DNA of 64,000 nt, from the NCBI RefSeq assembly GCF_902459695.1, contig NZ_CABPRZ010000001.1, positions 1 through 64,000 of the forward strand, written 5' to 3'. The stretch is from Pandoraea terrae (GTDB lineage: Bacteria; Pseudomonadota; Gammaproteobacteria; Burkholderiales; Burkholderiaceae). The notes below the pieces were generated by a model. That model saw only the letters and a list, made by a program, of their open reading frames with translations. It ran no database searches and was not told the DNA's origin. Below, one piece after another: positions 37,595 to 46,746 of the stretch. Both the position numbers and the translations under genes were made by a program. The number at the start of each line of letters is the position of its first letter. Within the stretch, counting starts at the first letter, position 1.

Positions 37595-38620
37595 TCAGGC
37601 GTTGATGTCCGCTTCCGTCGTGAACGCGTCGGCGAAGAAGGCGTCTTCCGGCAGGTCGTTGTCCGCGAGGAAATCGCGGCGCGCCGATTCCACCATGACG
37701 GGAGCGCCGCATGCATACACTTCGTATCCCGACATATCTGGCAGGTCATCGGCGACGGCACAATGGACGAAGCCCGTGCGGCCGGTCCAGGCGTCTTCCG
37801 GCGCGGCGTCGGACAACACCGGCACGAACCGGAAGTTCGGGATCTCGCGTGCCCATTGTTCGGCCAACTCGCGCAGATAGATGTCCTTGAGCTGACGTGC
37901 GCCCCAGTACAACGTCATCGGACGGTCGAAGCCCTTGTGAACGGCGTGCTCGACGATCGCCTTGATCGGCGCGAAGCCTGTGCCGGAGGCCAGCAGCACG
38001 ATCGGTTTGTCCGTATCCTCGCGCACGAAAAACGTGCCGAGCGGGCCTTCGAAGCGCAGGATTTCACGCTCCTTCATCGTGTTGAAGACGTGATCGGTGA
38101 ACGCGCCGCCGGGCAGATGGCGGATGTGCAACTCCATGTGGCCTTCCTCGTGCGGGGCCGTTGCCATGGAGTAGCTGCGGCGGCGGCCGTCCTTGAGGAT
38201 GAACTCGACGTACTGGCCGGCCAGGTATTGCAGCCGTTCGTTCGCGGGCAACTGCAGGCGCATGATGATGACGTCGTCGGCGCGCCGCTCCAACGTCGTG
38301 ACACGGCACGGCAGGCGCTTGACCGGGATATCACCGACACCCTTGACCTCGCGGCTCTCGATTGTCAGGTCGCTTGTGGCGTGCGCGCAGCAGAGCAGGG
38401 CAAGGCCGCGCGTGGCTTCGTCCTTTGTCAGCGCGGTATGCGAGTGGGCGCCGTGTTCGACACTGCCGTCGACCAGTTTGGCCTTGCATGATCCGCAGCC
38501 ACCGTTCTTGCAGCCGTAGGGCAGGCCGATACCCTGGCGCAGGGCGGCCGACAGGACCGCTTCGCCCGCTTCGACCTGGAACTGACGTCCGCTGGGGACG
38601 AGAGTGACGTTGTAAGCCAT
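37595..38620 (-). CDS. 2Fe-2S ferredoxin / FAD / NAD reductase (CDP-6-deoxyglucoseen-reductase-like)
   Basis: 341 residues from the ATG at 38620. The N-terminal plant-type ferredoxin has cysteines in [15 protein letters not shown] plus a later Cys (LLCCAHA). The FAD domain has [11 protein letters not shown], and the NAD domain [18 protein letters not shown]. This architecture is annotated as AscD-like reductase throughout Burkholderiales, although the sugar-specific role is unproven here: no deoxysugar genes are nearby. It is a paralogue of the nagAa product. Divergent from the SDR gene with only 15 bp between start codons. Confidence 0.85.
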   Translation of the reverse strand: MAYNVTLVPSGRQFQVEAGEAVLSAALRQGIGLPYGCKNGGCGSCKAKLVDGSVEHGAHSHTALTKDEATRGLALLCCAHATSDLTIESREVKGVGDIPVKRLPCRVTTLERRADDVIIMRLQLPANERLQYLAGQYVEFILKDGRRRSYSMATAPHEEGHMELHIRHLPGGAFTDHVFNTMKEREILRFEGPLGTFFVREDTDKPIVLLASGTGFAPIKAIVEHAVHKGFDRPMTLYWGARQLKDIYLRELAEQWAREIPNFRFVPVLSDAAPEDAWTGRTGFVHCAVADDLPDMSGYEVYACGAPVMVESARRDFLADNDLPEDAFFADAFTTEADINA

Positions 38621-38622
38621 AC

Positions 38623-38628
38623 TACAAT
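38623..38628 (+). promoter_or_regulatory. -10 box immediately before the SDR gene (leaderless)
   Basis: TACAAT (5/6) ends 7 nt before the ATG at 38636. With no ribosome site in CCGAGAA, the message is probably leaderless. The promoter must overlap the coding start of the divergent reductase gene. Confidence 0.45.
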
Positions 38629-38635
38629 CCGAGAA

Positions 38636-39670
38636 ATGAAAAATCCGTCGAAAAAATTCGGTTTGCCGCGCCTCTTGATCATCGGCTGCGGCGACATCGG
38701 CATGCGTTGCCTGCCGGCATTGCGCGCGCGCTTTCGCGTGTTCGCGCTGACGTCCAGCGACGACCGCCGCGCCGCGCTGCGCGCGGCCGGCGCGGTGCCT
38801 GTGACAGGCAATCTCGACCGCCCTGCGAGCCTGGCGCGCCTGCGTGGCCTCGCGCGCCATGTCGTGCATCTTGCACCGCCACCCAGCGCGCCGGGCACGG
38901 GCCCGGCCGACAGGCGCACACGCTTGCTGCGCAGCGTGCTGGCGCGACCACCTCGACCTTATATTGTACCCGAGCGGGTTCGCGCGGCCCGCAAGCACAC
39001 CCTCGTCTACGCGAGCACCAGCGGTGTCTACGGTGACTGTGGCGGCGCGCGGATCGACGAGACCCGTACGCCGCACCCGTTGTCGCCGCGCGGCGCGCGC
39101 CGCGTCGATGCGGAACGCGCCGTGCGCTCGCTCGGGCGTCCGGCACGGCAATCGCGCCGGATGCAACCTGCAGCGGGCCGCAGCCGCGCACATTGGCGCA
39201 TGCCGCACGGCGCGAACCTGACGGACGGCGGCTGGCGCACCTCGATCCTGCGCATTCCCGGCATCTATGCTGCCGACCGCCTGCCGACGGCAAGGCTTGC
39301 GCGCGGTACGCCGGCGTTGCGCGACGAGGATGACGTCTACACGAATCACATTCATGCCGACGATCTCGCCGGGATCGTGGTCGCAGCGTTGTGGCACGGA
39401 CGTCCGCAGCGCGTCGTGCATGCAAGCGACGACACCGAGTGGAAAATGGCGGAGTACTTCGACCGGGTGGCCGATGCGCTGGGACAATCACGCCCGCCGC
39501 GCGTTTCGCGCGAAGAGGCGGCGCGCGTGCTGGAACCGGCACTGTTATCGTTCATGCGCGAATCGCGGCGGCTCGATAACGGGCGGCTCAAGCAGGAGCT
39601 GCGATATCGCCTGCGGTATCCGAGCGTCCAGACATTGCTTGACGAGATCGGCGTGTCCGGCATGCGTTAG
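38636..39670 (+). CDS. NAD-dependent epimerase/dehydratase-family (SDR) protein
   Basis: 344 residues. Rossmann start LLIIGCGDIGMRCLPAL (GxGxxG), a TSGVYGDCGGARIDE segment and RIPGIYAADRLP place it in the extended SDR family near YeeZ-type proteins. YASTSGVYG keeps the Ser and Tyr of the family but with unusual spacing for catalysis. The middle (about 75-190) is unusually Arg/Pro/Ala-rich. Substrate unknown. Converges on the LysR gene with 7 bp between stops. Confidence 0.75.
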   Translation: MKNPSKKFGLPRLLIIGCGDIGMRCLPALRARFRVFALTSSDDRRAALRAAGAVPVTGNLDRPASLARLRGLARHVVHLAPPPSAPGTGPADRRTRLLRSVLARPPRPYIVPERVRAARKHTLVYASTSGVYGDCGGARIDETRTPHPLSPRGARRVDAERAVRSLGRPARQSRRMQPAAGRSRAHWRMPHGANLTDGGWRTSILRIPGIYAADRLPTARLARGTPALRDEDDVYTNHIHADDLAGIVVAALWHGRPQRVVHASDDTEWKMAEYFDRVADALGQSRPPRVSREEAARVLEPALLSFMRESRRLDNGRLKQELRYRLRYPSVQTLLDEIGVSGMR

Positions 39671-39677
39671 GGGCGTG

Positions 39678-40574
39678 TCACGCGGCGGTGTCCGGGGCCG
39701 GGAAGCACAGCGCGAGGAATCGTTCGGCGGGACGCGAAAGCGCGTCGGCGTGCGGCACGAGTGCGCTGAGCAGACGCTTCAGGCCGTGCGGCGGATCGAT
39801 GCGAATGGTGGCGAGCAGTTCATCCTCATGCCGCATCGACATGGCCGAGACGAAGCCGACACCCATCCCGGCACGCACGGCTTCCTTGATACTTTCGACC
39901 CCCGCCAGTTCCAGGGCGACGCGCGCCTCCAGTCCCGCCACCGCAAACGCGCGCGACACCAGCTGCCGCACCCCCGATCCCGGCTCGCGCATGATCAGCG
40001 GATACTTGGCGATGGTCTGCAGCGACGCACCTTGCGGCGTCAGGGCGAGGGCGTGATCGGCGCGCGAGATGGCGACGATTTCGTCATCGCGCCAGGGCCG
40101 TACGGCGATTTCCGCCGCAAGGCCCGGCGGCACGGCGCCTTCGATGAAGGCAACGTCGAGCCGATCAAGCTGTGCCACGATCTCCGAGGTATTGCCGTCG
40201 ATCAGATGGATCGCGACGGCCGGGTATTGCTGATGGAAGTCGGCGATGAAATACGGCAGCAGGTAGCTCGCGGGCGTCGTGCTTGCGCCGATACGCAATG
40301 TGCCGGTTTCCAGTCCGCGCAGGCTGTCGCGGAACGTCATTGCCTGCCGGTAGTCCTGCCGCAGCCTGTTGGCGTAGGCGGCCACCTGCTCACCCACCGG
40401 CGTGAGACGAATGCCGCGTCCGTCGCGGCGATATAGCGGTTCGCCGAACGATTCCTGCAGCAGCCGCAATTGCCCCGATACCGCGGGCTGAGAGAGATGC
40501 AGTACCTCGGCGGCATGGCTGATGTTGCCGAGTTCGGCCACGGTGGCAAAGGTGAGCAACTGGTCGGGCGTCAT
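39678..40574 (-). CDS. LysR-family transcriptional regulator
   Basis: 298 residues. HTH in [42 protein letters not shown], seen as the standard LysR N-terminus, then the effector domain with [21 protein letters not shown]. This last segment resembles CysB/CbbR/YeiE-type regulators. It is divergent from the chemoreceptor gene (about 300 bp between starts), a possible target. Effector not predictable. Confidence 0.9.
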   Translation of the reverse strand: MTPDQLLTFATVAELGNISHAAEVLHLSQPAVSGQLRLLQESFGEPLYRRDGRGIRLTPVGEQVAAYANRLRQDYRQAMTFRDSLRGLETGTLRIGASTTPASYLLPYFIADFHQQYPAVAIHLIDGNTSEIVAQLDRLDVAFIEGAVPPGLAAEIAVRPWRDDEIVAISRADHALALTPQGASLQTIAKYPLIMREPGSGVRQLVSRAFAVAGLEARVALELAGVESIKEAVRAGMGVGFVSAMSMRHEDELLATIRIDPPHGLKRLLSALVPHADALSRPAERFLALCFPAPDTAA

Positions 40575-40872
40575 CTTGGTGCGGCCAATATCGGCATGGG
40601 TGATGGATGACGCCTATTCTAGTCGTCCGAGCGATGATTGGTCAGGTATCGACTTGCGGCGCCGTGACGCCGGGCCGCTGGCGCGCGTGCTTGCCGTTTT
40701 CGCTGTCGGACGCGGCGCGCTGACACCGTCAAGCGCCGCAGGCGAGGAATGCCTCAAGCCCGGCCGCATGTGTCCCGTTATACTTTGTGACGAACCAGCG
40801 AATGCCGGTACCCGACTGCGGCGCCAGGCGCTCGTTATAACAATTCAATACGGGTTGCGAGGAGACATGACG

Positions 40873-42279
40873 ATGGGGCTATTCAAGCGCCGCGGGAATG
40901 CCGACGGGGCCATGAGGGTAATGGGGCATGTGGCGGAAAGCGCCAGCAAACTCGGCATCGAGATTTGCGATATCGCCGGCAATGTCGATGAGATTTCGGT
41001 ACGGATCAATCGTCAGGCCGAAGTCTTTCAGGATTTGCGACGCACCGCCGCGCATACCAGCGAAGGGAACCAGCGCATCGCGCAGGCCGCGCGCGAGGCG
41101 CGGACCATCGCCGATCGCGCGAGCGCCGAGGTGGCGGCGTCGCGCGGCACTGCCGAAGCCTCGCTGGCCTCGATTCATGGTCTGGTCGAAGGCGTGACGG
41201 GCATGGCCGGCGAGATCGCAGGCCTGCGCGAAGCCTTGGCGCATGTGGGCACCGTGGCCGAAGGCATTTCCGTCATCGCCCGCCAGACCAATCTGCTGGC
41301 GCTCAATGCCGCGATCGAAGCCGCGCGTGCGGGCGCCGCGGGCCGCAGCTTCGCGGTCGTCGCCACGGAGGTCAAGCAACTCGCGAACAAGACGGCCGAA
41401 GCGACCCGGCAGATCGAGCAGACATTGGCCGCGCTCGGCGAGCGTACCCAATGCCTGATGCGCGAGAGCAACGCGAACGTCACGCGTGCGAACGAAGCCC
41501 GCGAGGGCACGAACGCGATCGCGAGCGTGATTGAAATTGCGGGCACCGCCATCGATACGTTCGATCGCCAGGCCGGTCAGATTGCCGCGGCAAGCGAGGC
41601 GATCGAGACGGAGTGCAATACATTGGCCGAGCACGTCGACGAAATGGCTGGCGGCGTCACGCAATCTGCCGAGAACGTGGACAGCGCGCGCGAACGCATC
41701 AACCGTCTGCTGTCGGTATCGGAACATCTGATCGGATGGATTGCGGAAGCGGGCGTGGAGACGGAAGATACGCCGTTCATCCGCGCCGTGCGCCGGGCGG
41801 CGCAGCAGGTAGGGCAAACGTTCGAGGCGGCGCTCGCGAAAGGGCGCATCACCGAGCAGGCGTTGTTCGACCGGCACTACCAGCCAATACCGGGCACGAA
41901 CCCGCCGCAATTGCTGGCGCCGTTTACGGCCGTGACTGACGAACTACTGCCGCAGATTCAGGAGCCGATCCTGCAATTGAACGAACGGGTGGCATTTTGC
42001 GCGGCAGTCGATACGAATGGCTATCTGCCGACGCACAACCTGAAGTTTTCGCAGACGCCTACGAACGATCCGGTATGGAACGCCGCGAATTGCCGCAACC
42101 GGCGATTGTTCGACGACCGCACGGGGCGCGCCGCGGGAACGAATACGCGTCCGCTATTGTTGCAGACGTACCGCCGCGACATGGGCGGCGGGCGTTACGT
42201 GATGATGAAGGACGCGTCCGCCCCGATTTATGTCAACGGACGTCATTGGGGCGGACTGCGGATCGGTTATCGGGTTTGA
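40873..42279 (+). CDS. Cytoplasmic methyl-accepting chemotaxis-type receptor
   Basis: 468 residues from the ATG of [12 protein letters not shown] at 40873 (AGGAG 8 nt upstream; the ATG at 40867 is only 2 nt away). No membrane segment. A coiled-coil signalling domain has the receptor hairpin [24 protein letters not shown] (seen in full, about 135-160). A C-terminal sensor-like domain (about 330-468) has [26 protein letters not shown] and [14 protein letters not shown]. The reversed order (signalling first, sensor last) is known in soluble receptors. No che genes are nearby. Confidence 0.88.
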   Translation: MGLFKRRGNADGAMRVMGHVAESASKLGIEICDIAGNVDEISVRINRQAEVFQDLRRTAAHTSEGNQRIAQAAREARTIADRASAEVAASRGTAEASLASIHGLVEGVTGMAGEIAGLREALAHVGTVAEGISVIARQTNLLALNAAIEAARAGAAGRSFAVVATEVKQLANKTAEATRQIEQTLAALGERTQCLMRESNANVTRANEAREGTNAIASVIEIAGTAIDTFDRQAGQIAAASEAIETECNTLAEHVDEMAGGVTQSAENVDSARERINRLLSVSEHLIGWIAEAGVETEDTPFIRAVRRAAQQVGQTFEAALAKGRITEQALFDRHYQPIPGTNPPQLLAPFTAVTDELLPQIQEPILQLNERVAFCAAVDTNGYLPTHNLKFSQTPTNDPVWNAANCRNRRLFDDRTGRAAGTNTRPLLLQTYRRDMGGGRYVMMKDASAPIYVNGRHWGGLRIGYRV

Positions 42280-42320
42280 TCCGGAGAGGGCGGCTCGCTG
42301 CGCCTCACCCCGGCACTGCA

Positions 42321-42614
42321 TCAATCGCGGTCGCGGCGCCAGTGACCGTGATGACGCCAGTAGCCGCGAGGGGCATAGTAGCCGCCACCGTAGTAGCCAC
42401 CGTAATACACCGGCGCCGGGGCATACACCACTGGCGGCGGCGCGTAGACGACCGGCGGCGGCACGTAGACCGGGGCCGGAGCGACATACACCGGCGGTGC
42501 GATCAGCGGCACCCCGATGCCGATACCGACCGAGACGTGCGCCTGTGCCGACCCGATGGCGCCCAGGGCGAGTACGGCGCCGGCAACGGCCATGGCAACA
42601 AAGTTGGTTTTCAT
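42321..42614 (-). CDS. Small secreted Pro/Val/Tyr-repeat protein
   Basis: 97 residues from ATG 42614. Signal peptide MKTNFVAMAVAGAVLALGAIGSAQA, cut before HVSVGIG. The mature part has a PVYVAP-type tract: PPVYVAPAPVYVPPP, then VVYAPPP and VVYAPAP, then YYGGYYGGGYY and a basic HHGHWRRDRD tail. Such PVY/YGG proteins are common in Burkholderiales envelopes; their function is unknown. First of four small minus-strand genes likely linked to envelope stress. Confidence 0.8.
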   Translation of the reverse strand: MKTNFVAMAVAGAVLALGAIGSAQAHVSVGIGIGVPLIAPPVYVAPAPVYVPPPVVYAPPPVVYAPAPVYYGGYYGGGYYAPRGYWRHHGHWRRDRD

Positions 42615-43158
42615 GATGATTCTCCTACTTGGGCGAGCCCGCGTCCGGCGTTCCACATTCCTGCATTTCAGCGCTTGCGCAAATGGCGAATGCGGTTGGA
42701 CCGCGGTTGCGGTCCGCGGCAGAGGCGCCCGCCGGCACCCTGTTTCGCGTCATTCTACGAAGTGTTCATTTCTGTTTGCACTGTACTGAGTTTCGCGCCG
42801 GGACGGGGCGGGCAATTGTTGCAAAGTATGCATCTGATTGCCTCATAGTCCGCGCACAGGTACCACGTCTTCGTCGGACAGTGCACTTAAAGCCCCCGCA
42901 TTTTATTAAGAATCAATGATTTGTGCTCGCTTTGGCGAGCGTGTGGCAGTCTTCACACACGCGCGTACGGGGGGAAGTGCGGCCACACTTGTTACATTTA
43001 CTTACATGGCGGACCGGATCCATGCCGATTCCGTCGCGCGTGCGCAACAGCGGATGCCGCACGCACGGCATCCGCTGTCACGGGCCATCGACCCGGGCTC
43101 CGGATCGTCAGCCACGCCTCCTCCCGCTATCCTCCGGTCCTGCCTGTCGCTGCGGCCG
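42615..43158. other. Intergenic with one strong hairpin
   Basis: 540 bp between two small minus-strand genes. It should hold the promoter of the PVY-rich gene. A perfect 13-bp stem (ACAGCGGATGCCG and its complement, loop CACGCA) at 43047-43078 lies about 80 bp past the next gene's stop and may end its transcript, though no T-run follows. No credible frame. Confidence 0.5.
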
Positions 43159-43596
43159 TTACTTGCCGGAATGCGCCTTGACGTCCTTTGCATCGCGCAT
43201 GGCGCGCGTTTGCGCGGCCTTCGCGTCCTTCACGCAGATCTCCTTGTCGTTGCCCTTCCTGTCTTCGCAGCGTTGCTTGGCAACGCTGTAGGCAACATCC
43301 GCTTTCGCGACCTCGGCATCGTAGCGGGCGTCCGGGGTGCCCTTGTATTCGGCTTCGGCGTTCTTCTTGGCCACCTTTTCATTGCCCTTGGCCTCTTCGA
43401 TGCACACCTTCTTGGCGTTGTCGCTGAGGTCGTCGCAACGGGCCCGGGCCGCCTCGTATTCGGCTTCGGCGACTTTCTCCGCTTGATCGTAGCGGTCCTT
43501 GGCGGCGCTGTCGGCGGCAACGGCGAAGTTGGCGCCGCAAACGCCGGCGGCAAACATGGCGCCGGCCAGCCAGCGCAAGGCGTGGCGATTTCGCAT
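43159..43596 (-). CDS. Predicted periplasmic protein with charged repeats
   Basis: 145 residues from ATG 43596 (AGGAG 7 nt upstream; an ATG 6 bases earlier is too close). Signal peptide ending AVAAD. The mature protein is almost entirely Lys/Asp/Glu/Ala helices with two similar halves, each with a cysteine pair: RCDDLSDNAKKVCIEEAKG and RCEDRKGNDKEICVKDAKAA. Two such C-x9/10-C units suggest two disulfide-clamped helical hairpins. No enzyme domain. Homologous hypothetical proteins are common in Burkholderiales. Role unknown, possibly envelope stress. Confidence 0.75.
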   Translation of the reverse strand: MRNRHALRWLAGAMFAAGVCGANFAVAADSAAKDRYDQAEKVAEAEYEAARARCDDLSDNAKKVCIEEAKGNEKVAKKNAEAEYKGTPDARYDAEVAKADVAYSVAKQRCEDRKGNDKEICVKDAKAAQTRAMRDAKDVKAHSGK

Positions 43597-43718
43597 GATC
43601 ATTCTCCTGTGGCGATCGAAGCGTCGATGGATAGTGGGCATGGCGCTTGCCGGCCGGGGAGGGGGCTGTCGCGAAGCCCCACCGGCCGGAGAGATGGCGT
43701 GCCGGCCCGGTGGTCCCC

Positions 43719-43856
43719 CTACTTGTTGCGTTCGGCGGCGCCCTCAAGCTTTTGGCCGCCCTGCTGGATGTCCTGGCCAGCACCGCGCATGGTGTTGCAG
43801 CCAGCCAGTCCCATGGCAAAGCCTGCGAGAAGGATGATGGCGATCAGTCGTTTCAT
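43719..43856 (-). CDS. Entericidin-like small lipoprotein
   Basis: 45 residues: MKRLIAIILLAGFAMGLAGC, then NTMRGAGQDIQQGGQKLEGAAERNK. A lipobox (LAGC, Cys at 20) follows a short hydrophobic signal. The NTxxGxGxDIQxGGxKLExAA core is the entericidin A/B signature. In enteric bacteria EcnB is a bacteriolytic lipoprotein countered by EcnA. Here only one gene is present, so a toxin-antidote role is unproven. Stop TAG at 43719-43721. Confidence 0.88.
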   Translation of the reverse strand: MKRLIAIILLAGFAMGLAGCNTMRGAGQDIQQGGQKLEGAAERNK

Positions 43857-43901
43857 GATGGTGCTCCGTTGAAAACCTGTGCGGTTGGGCCGGCGTCGGG
43901 C

Positions 43902-44108
43902 TTACCAGAGTTTGTGCCGGCGGTTCCAGGCGTCGACTTCCTTCTCTGCTTCCGCCTTGGCCTTGCCGTAACGCTCCTGGACCCTACCCACGAACTTGTC
44001 GCGATTTCCCTCGATCTTCAGCAGGTCGTCGTCAGTGAGATTGGCCCAGTGTCGTTTCACTTCCCCCTTCAGTTGATTCCACTTCCCTTTGAGCGTATCC
44101 GAGTTCAT
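43902..44108 (-). CDS. CsbD-family stress protein
   Basis: 68 residues from ATG 44108: MNSDTLKGKWNQLKGEVKRHW, then LTDDDLLKIEGNRDKFVGRVQERYGKAKAEAE. This matches the CsbD/YjbJ family, small hydrophilic helical proteins induced by general or envelope stress. Molecular role unknown. It shares orientation with the entericidin and periplasmic genes, consistent with one stress regulon. Confidence 0.92.
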   Translation of the reverse strand: MNSDTLKGKWNQLKGEVKRHWANLTDDDLLKIEGNRDKFVGRVQERYGKAKAEAEKEVDAWNRRHKLW

Positions 44109-44337
44109 GGTGGCTCCTGTTCCATAGGGTGTTGCCTCGATCGAGGCGGGATCGGCGTCCCGCCAGGTTCGCGGGGAGTGCGTCCCTGCCCGTCGGCGGC
44201 CGTGTTCTGCCGCCAACGCCGGGGGAGTGATTCCATGGTAGAGAGCCATGCGTTGCGGTGCTGTCAGCCAGCCCAGCGTCGTGATGTAGGCGGAATCGGG
44301 TTGCGCTGTCAGTGAATTCCGACGGCACCCCGAAACG

Positions 44338-45735
44338 TCACGCGTGGCGAGACGGTTTGGTCTCGCCGTCGGCTGGCCCGAGCGGCAGCGTCACGCGAAT
44401 CTCGGTACCGAGGCGGCTTGGCAGCGAATGGATGTCGATGCGGCCGCCGCGCGCAGAGACGCGCTGGCGCATGCCGAGCAGCCCATGTGTTTTCGGTTTG
44501 CGGACCTGGTCGGGGGTAAGGCCGATGCCGTTGTCGATGACTTCGAGGCGGATGACATTTGCGTCGAAGCCGAGACCGACCCGTACGGCATTGGCGCGCG
44601 CGTATTTGGCCGCGTTCGTCAGCGCCTCCTGCGCAACCCGGAATAGCACGATGGCGGTGGCTTCCGGCAGCGCCACGTCTTCCTCGGGCAGATCGAGGTC
44701 GAGGCGCCAGTGATGCCGGTCTGCGGATTCCTCGGCGAGTGAACGCAGGGCCGTTACAAGTCCGAAGTTGATCAGCACGGTCGGGCGCAGATCTTCGATG
44801 ATGCGCCGTTTGATTTGAATGCCCGCGTCGAGATTGCGCTGCGCGCGCGCAAGCTTTTCCGCGAGCACCGCGTCGGTATTGCGCAGCTTGTGGTGCGCCC
44901 ACGTCACGTCCATCTTGCAGGCGGTGAGGATTGCGCCGAGTTCGTCGTGCAATTCGCGCGACAGTTTGGTCTTCTCGTCCTCGCTCACATTCTGCAGGTG
45001 GGTCGCCAATTCATCCAACTGCTCGGTGCGCTCCTGCACCAGGCGGTCGAGATGCGCTTGCTGCTCGCGCATGTGTTCGCGCGCGAGGCGTTCCTGACGC
45101 ATCTGCCTGCCAAGTAAGCGGAACAGCAGGACGAACAACAGGATCGTAAGTACGGACAATGCGCCCGCGCTGATGGCCGAGAGCGTCTGGTCGTCACGGC
45201 CGGCGTCCTGCGCGCGGCGCGCGCGCGCCAGCTCACGGTTATAGAGATCGGTCAGGCCGGTCTCGACCTTTTCCATGCTGCCGATACCAATGTTGGCTGG
45301 CGCGAGCGCCTCCTCGAGCGGCATGGTGCCTCGTTTGACGTCCGCACGTGCGGTTTCCATGGCGGCGATCCGCTGGCTGAAGAGCGTCATCGTGCCGGCG
45401 AACGCCTTGGCGGCTTCCGTATCGCCGACCGTTTCATAATGCTGGCTGATCTGTCCGGCAAGATCCCGGATGCGCCGCACTGCAGCAAGGTAGGGATCCA
45501 GATATGCCGGATTGTCGGTCATCAGATAGCCGCGCTGACTCGACACGATCGTCGACGTGCGCGCAATGACCTCATTGAGCGCGTTTGCAGCGGACATCGC
45601 CTGCAGCGCGGTTTCGTAGGTGGACGCCAGGCGCCGGTGCGCGGACTCCAGTCCGATGAGGCTGCCGACCGTGATGACGATGGCCGCGACCATGGCGATG
45701 ATCCAGCTCCAGCGTCGGAGCCAGGCGGTAAACAT
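44338..45735 (-). CDS. CHASE3-domain sensor histidine kinase (NarL-type partner)
   Basis: 465 residues from ATG 45735 (AGGAG 4 nt upstream; the ATG at 45750 lacks a site). TM1 about 9-30, a periplasmic CHASE3 four-helix domain (VIARTSTIVSSQRGYLMT), TM2 about 178-200, a coiled coil, then HisKA_3 with the phospho-acceptor His in SRELHDELGAILTACKMD. The ATPase domain has EALTNAAKYARA (N box), DNGIGL (G1) and GLLGMRQR (G2). Divergent from its probable partner regulator at 46004 across a 268-bp gap. Confidence 0.93.
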   Translation of the reverse strand: MFTAWLRRWSWIIAMVAAIVITVGSLIGLESAHRRLASTYETALQAMSAANALNEVIARTSTIVSSQRGYLMTDNPAYLDPYLAAVRRIRDLAGQISQHYETVGDTEAAKAFAGTMTLFSQRIAAMETARADVKRGTMPLEEALAPANIGIGSMEKVETGLTDLYNRELARARRAQDAGRDDQTLSAISAGALSVLTILLFVLLFRLLGRQMRQERLAREHMREQQAHLDRLVQERTEQLDELATHLQNVSEDEKTKLSRELHDELGAILTACKMDVTWAHHKLRNTDAVLAEKLARAQRNLDAGIQIKRRIIEDLRPTVLINFGLVTALRSLAEESADRHHWRLDLDLPEEDVALPEATAIVLFRVAQEALTNAAKYARANAVRVGLGFDANVIRLEVIDNGIGLTPDQVRKPKTHGLLGMRQRVSARGGRIDIHSLPSRLGTEIRVTLPLGPADGETKPSRHA

Positions 45736-46003
45736 GTCACTCCTTTGCATTGGCGGCGCTTCGATCATAAGTCGAAAATCCGCGCCTCGCCGGAAATGTC
45801 GGCCGATTCCTACGCAAAAACCAGCGCCATGCGGGTAGTTGCGGTGCGCGCCGTTCCCTACCATGAAATCAATGTCCAGCATTGAGACTTGCCGCAAGAT
45901 GAATCATTATTTGGGCGACCGGGATACCGCGCCGCATACCATACGGGAGGAATCCCCGGCCGTCGGGCCAGCGCACGCCGACGGAGGCTTCTCTGGAGTT
46001 TCG

Positions 46004-46645
46004 ATGTCACCCACGATACGCATTCTCATTGCCGACGACCACGCCATTGTGCGCACGGGGTTCAAGCAGTTCATCGCCGACGAGCCGGACATGGCCGTGG
46101 TGGGCGAAGCGGCCAGTGGCGACGAAGCGATCGCCGCGGTGCGCGCCTCCGAGATCGACGTCGTGCTGCTGGATATCGCCATGCCTGACAAGAACGGCAT
46201 CGACACGCTGCGGGTCATCAAGCAGATTCGTCCGCAGCAGGCGGTGTTGTTCCTTTCCACCTATCCGGAAGCGCAGTACGCCGTGAATCTGCTGCGCGCC
46301 GGCGCCAACGGCTACCTGATGAAGGATGCGGCGCCGGAAGAAATCATCCGGGCGATCCGTACGGTGGCGCGCGGCCACCGTTATGTCAGCGAGTCGACGG
46401 CTGACATGCTGGCGCGAAAGCTGGACCAGCCGATCGACGAGCCGATGCATGAACAGTTGTCCGAGCGCGAATTCCAGGTGTTCTGCAAACTCGCACAAGG
46501 GCGTACGCCGACCGAAATTGCCGAAGAGCTGCACTTGAGCGTGAAGACCGTGAGCACGTACCGCGCGCGCGTGCTGGAAAAAATGCAATTGAAAACCAAT
46601 GCCGACCTGACGCTGTATGCGTTGAAGAACGGCCTGATCAGTTGA
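46004..46645 (+). CDS. LuxR/NarL-family response regulator
   Basis: 213 residues from ATG 46004 (TGGAG about 5 nt upstream). Receiver: acidic pair in LIADDHAIVRTGF, phospho-acceptor Asp in VVLLDIAMPDKNG, then FLSTYPE and YLMKDAAPEEI (Lys). C-terminal LuxR HTH: LSEREFQVFCKLAQGRTPTEIAEELHLSVKTVSTYRARVL. Typical RcsB/UvrY-like partner for HisKA_3 kinases, here the divergent CHASE3 kinase. Confidence 0.93.
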   Translation: MSPTIRILIADDHAIVRTGFKQFIADEPDMAVVGEAASGDEAIAAVRASEIDVVLLDIAMPDKNGIDTLRVIKQIRPQQAVLFLSTYPEAQYAVNLLRAGANGYLMKDAAPEEIIRAIRTVARGHRYVSESTADMLARKLDQPIDEPMHEQLSEREFQVFCKLAQGRTPTEIAEELHLSVKTVSTYRARVLEKMQLKTNADLTLYALKNGLIS

Positions 46646-46746
46646 CCTCGAAGCGACGCCGCTCACGGGGATCTTTGAATTGGCGGGGCGGCGCATCATG
46701 GCCCGCCCCGGCAGTCCACACTTGGGAGGCGCTGTCGCGTGACAAC

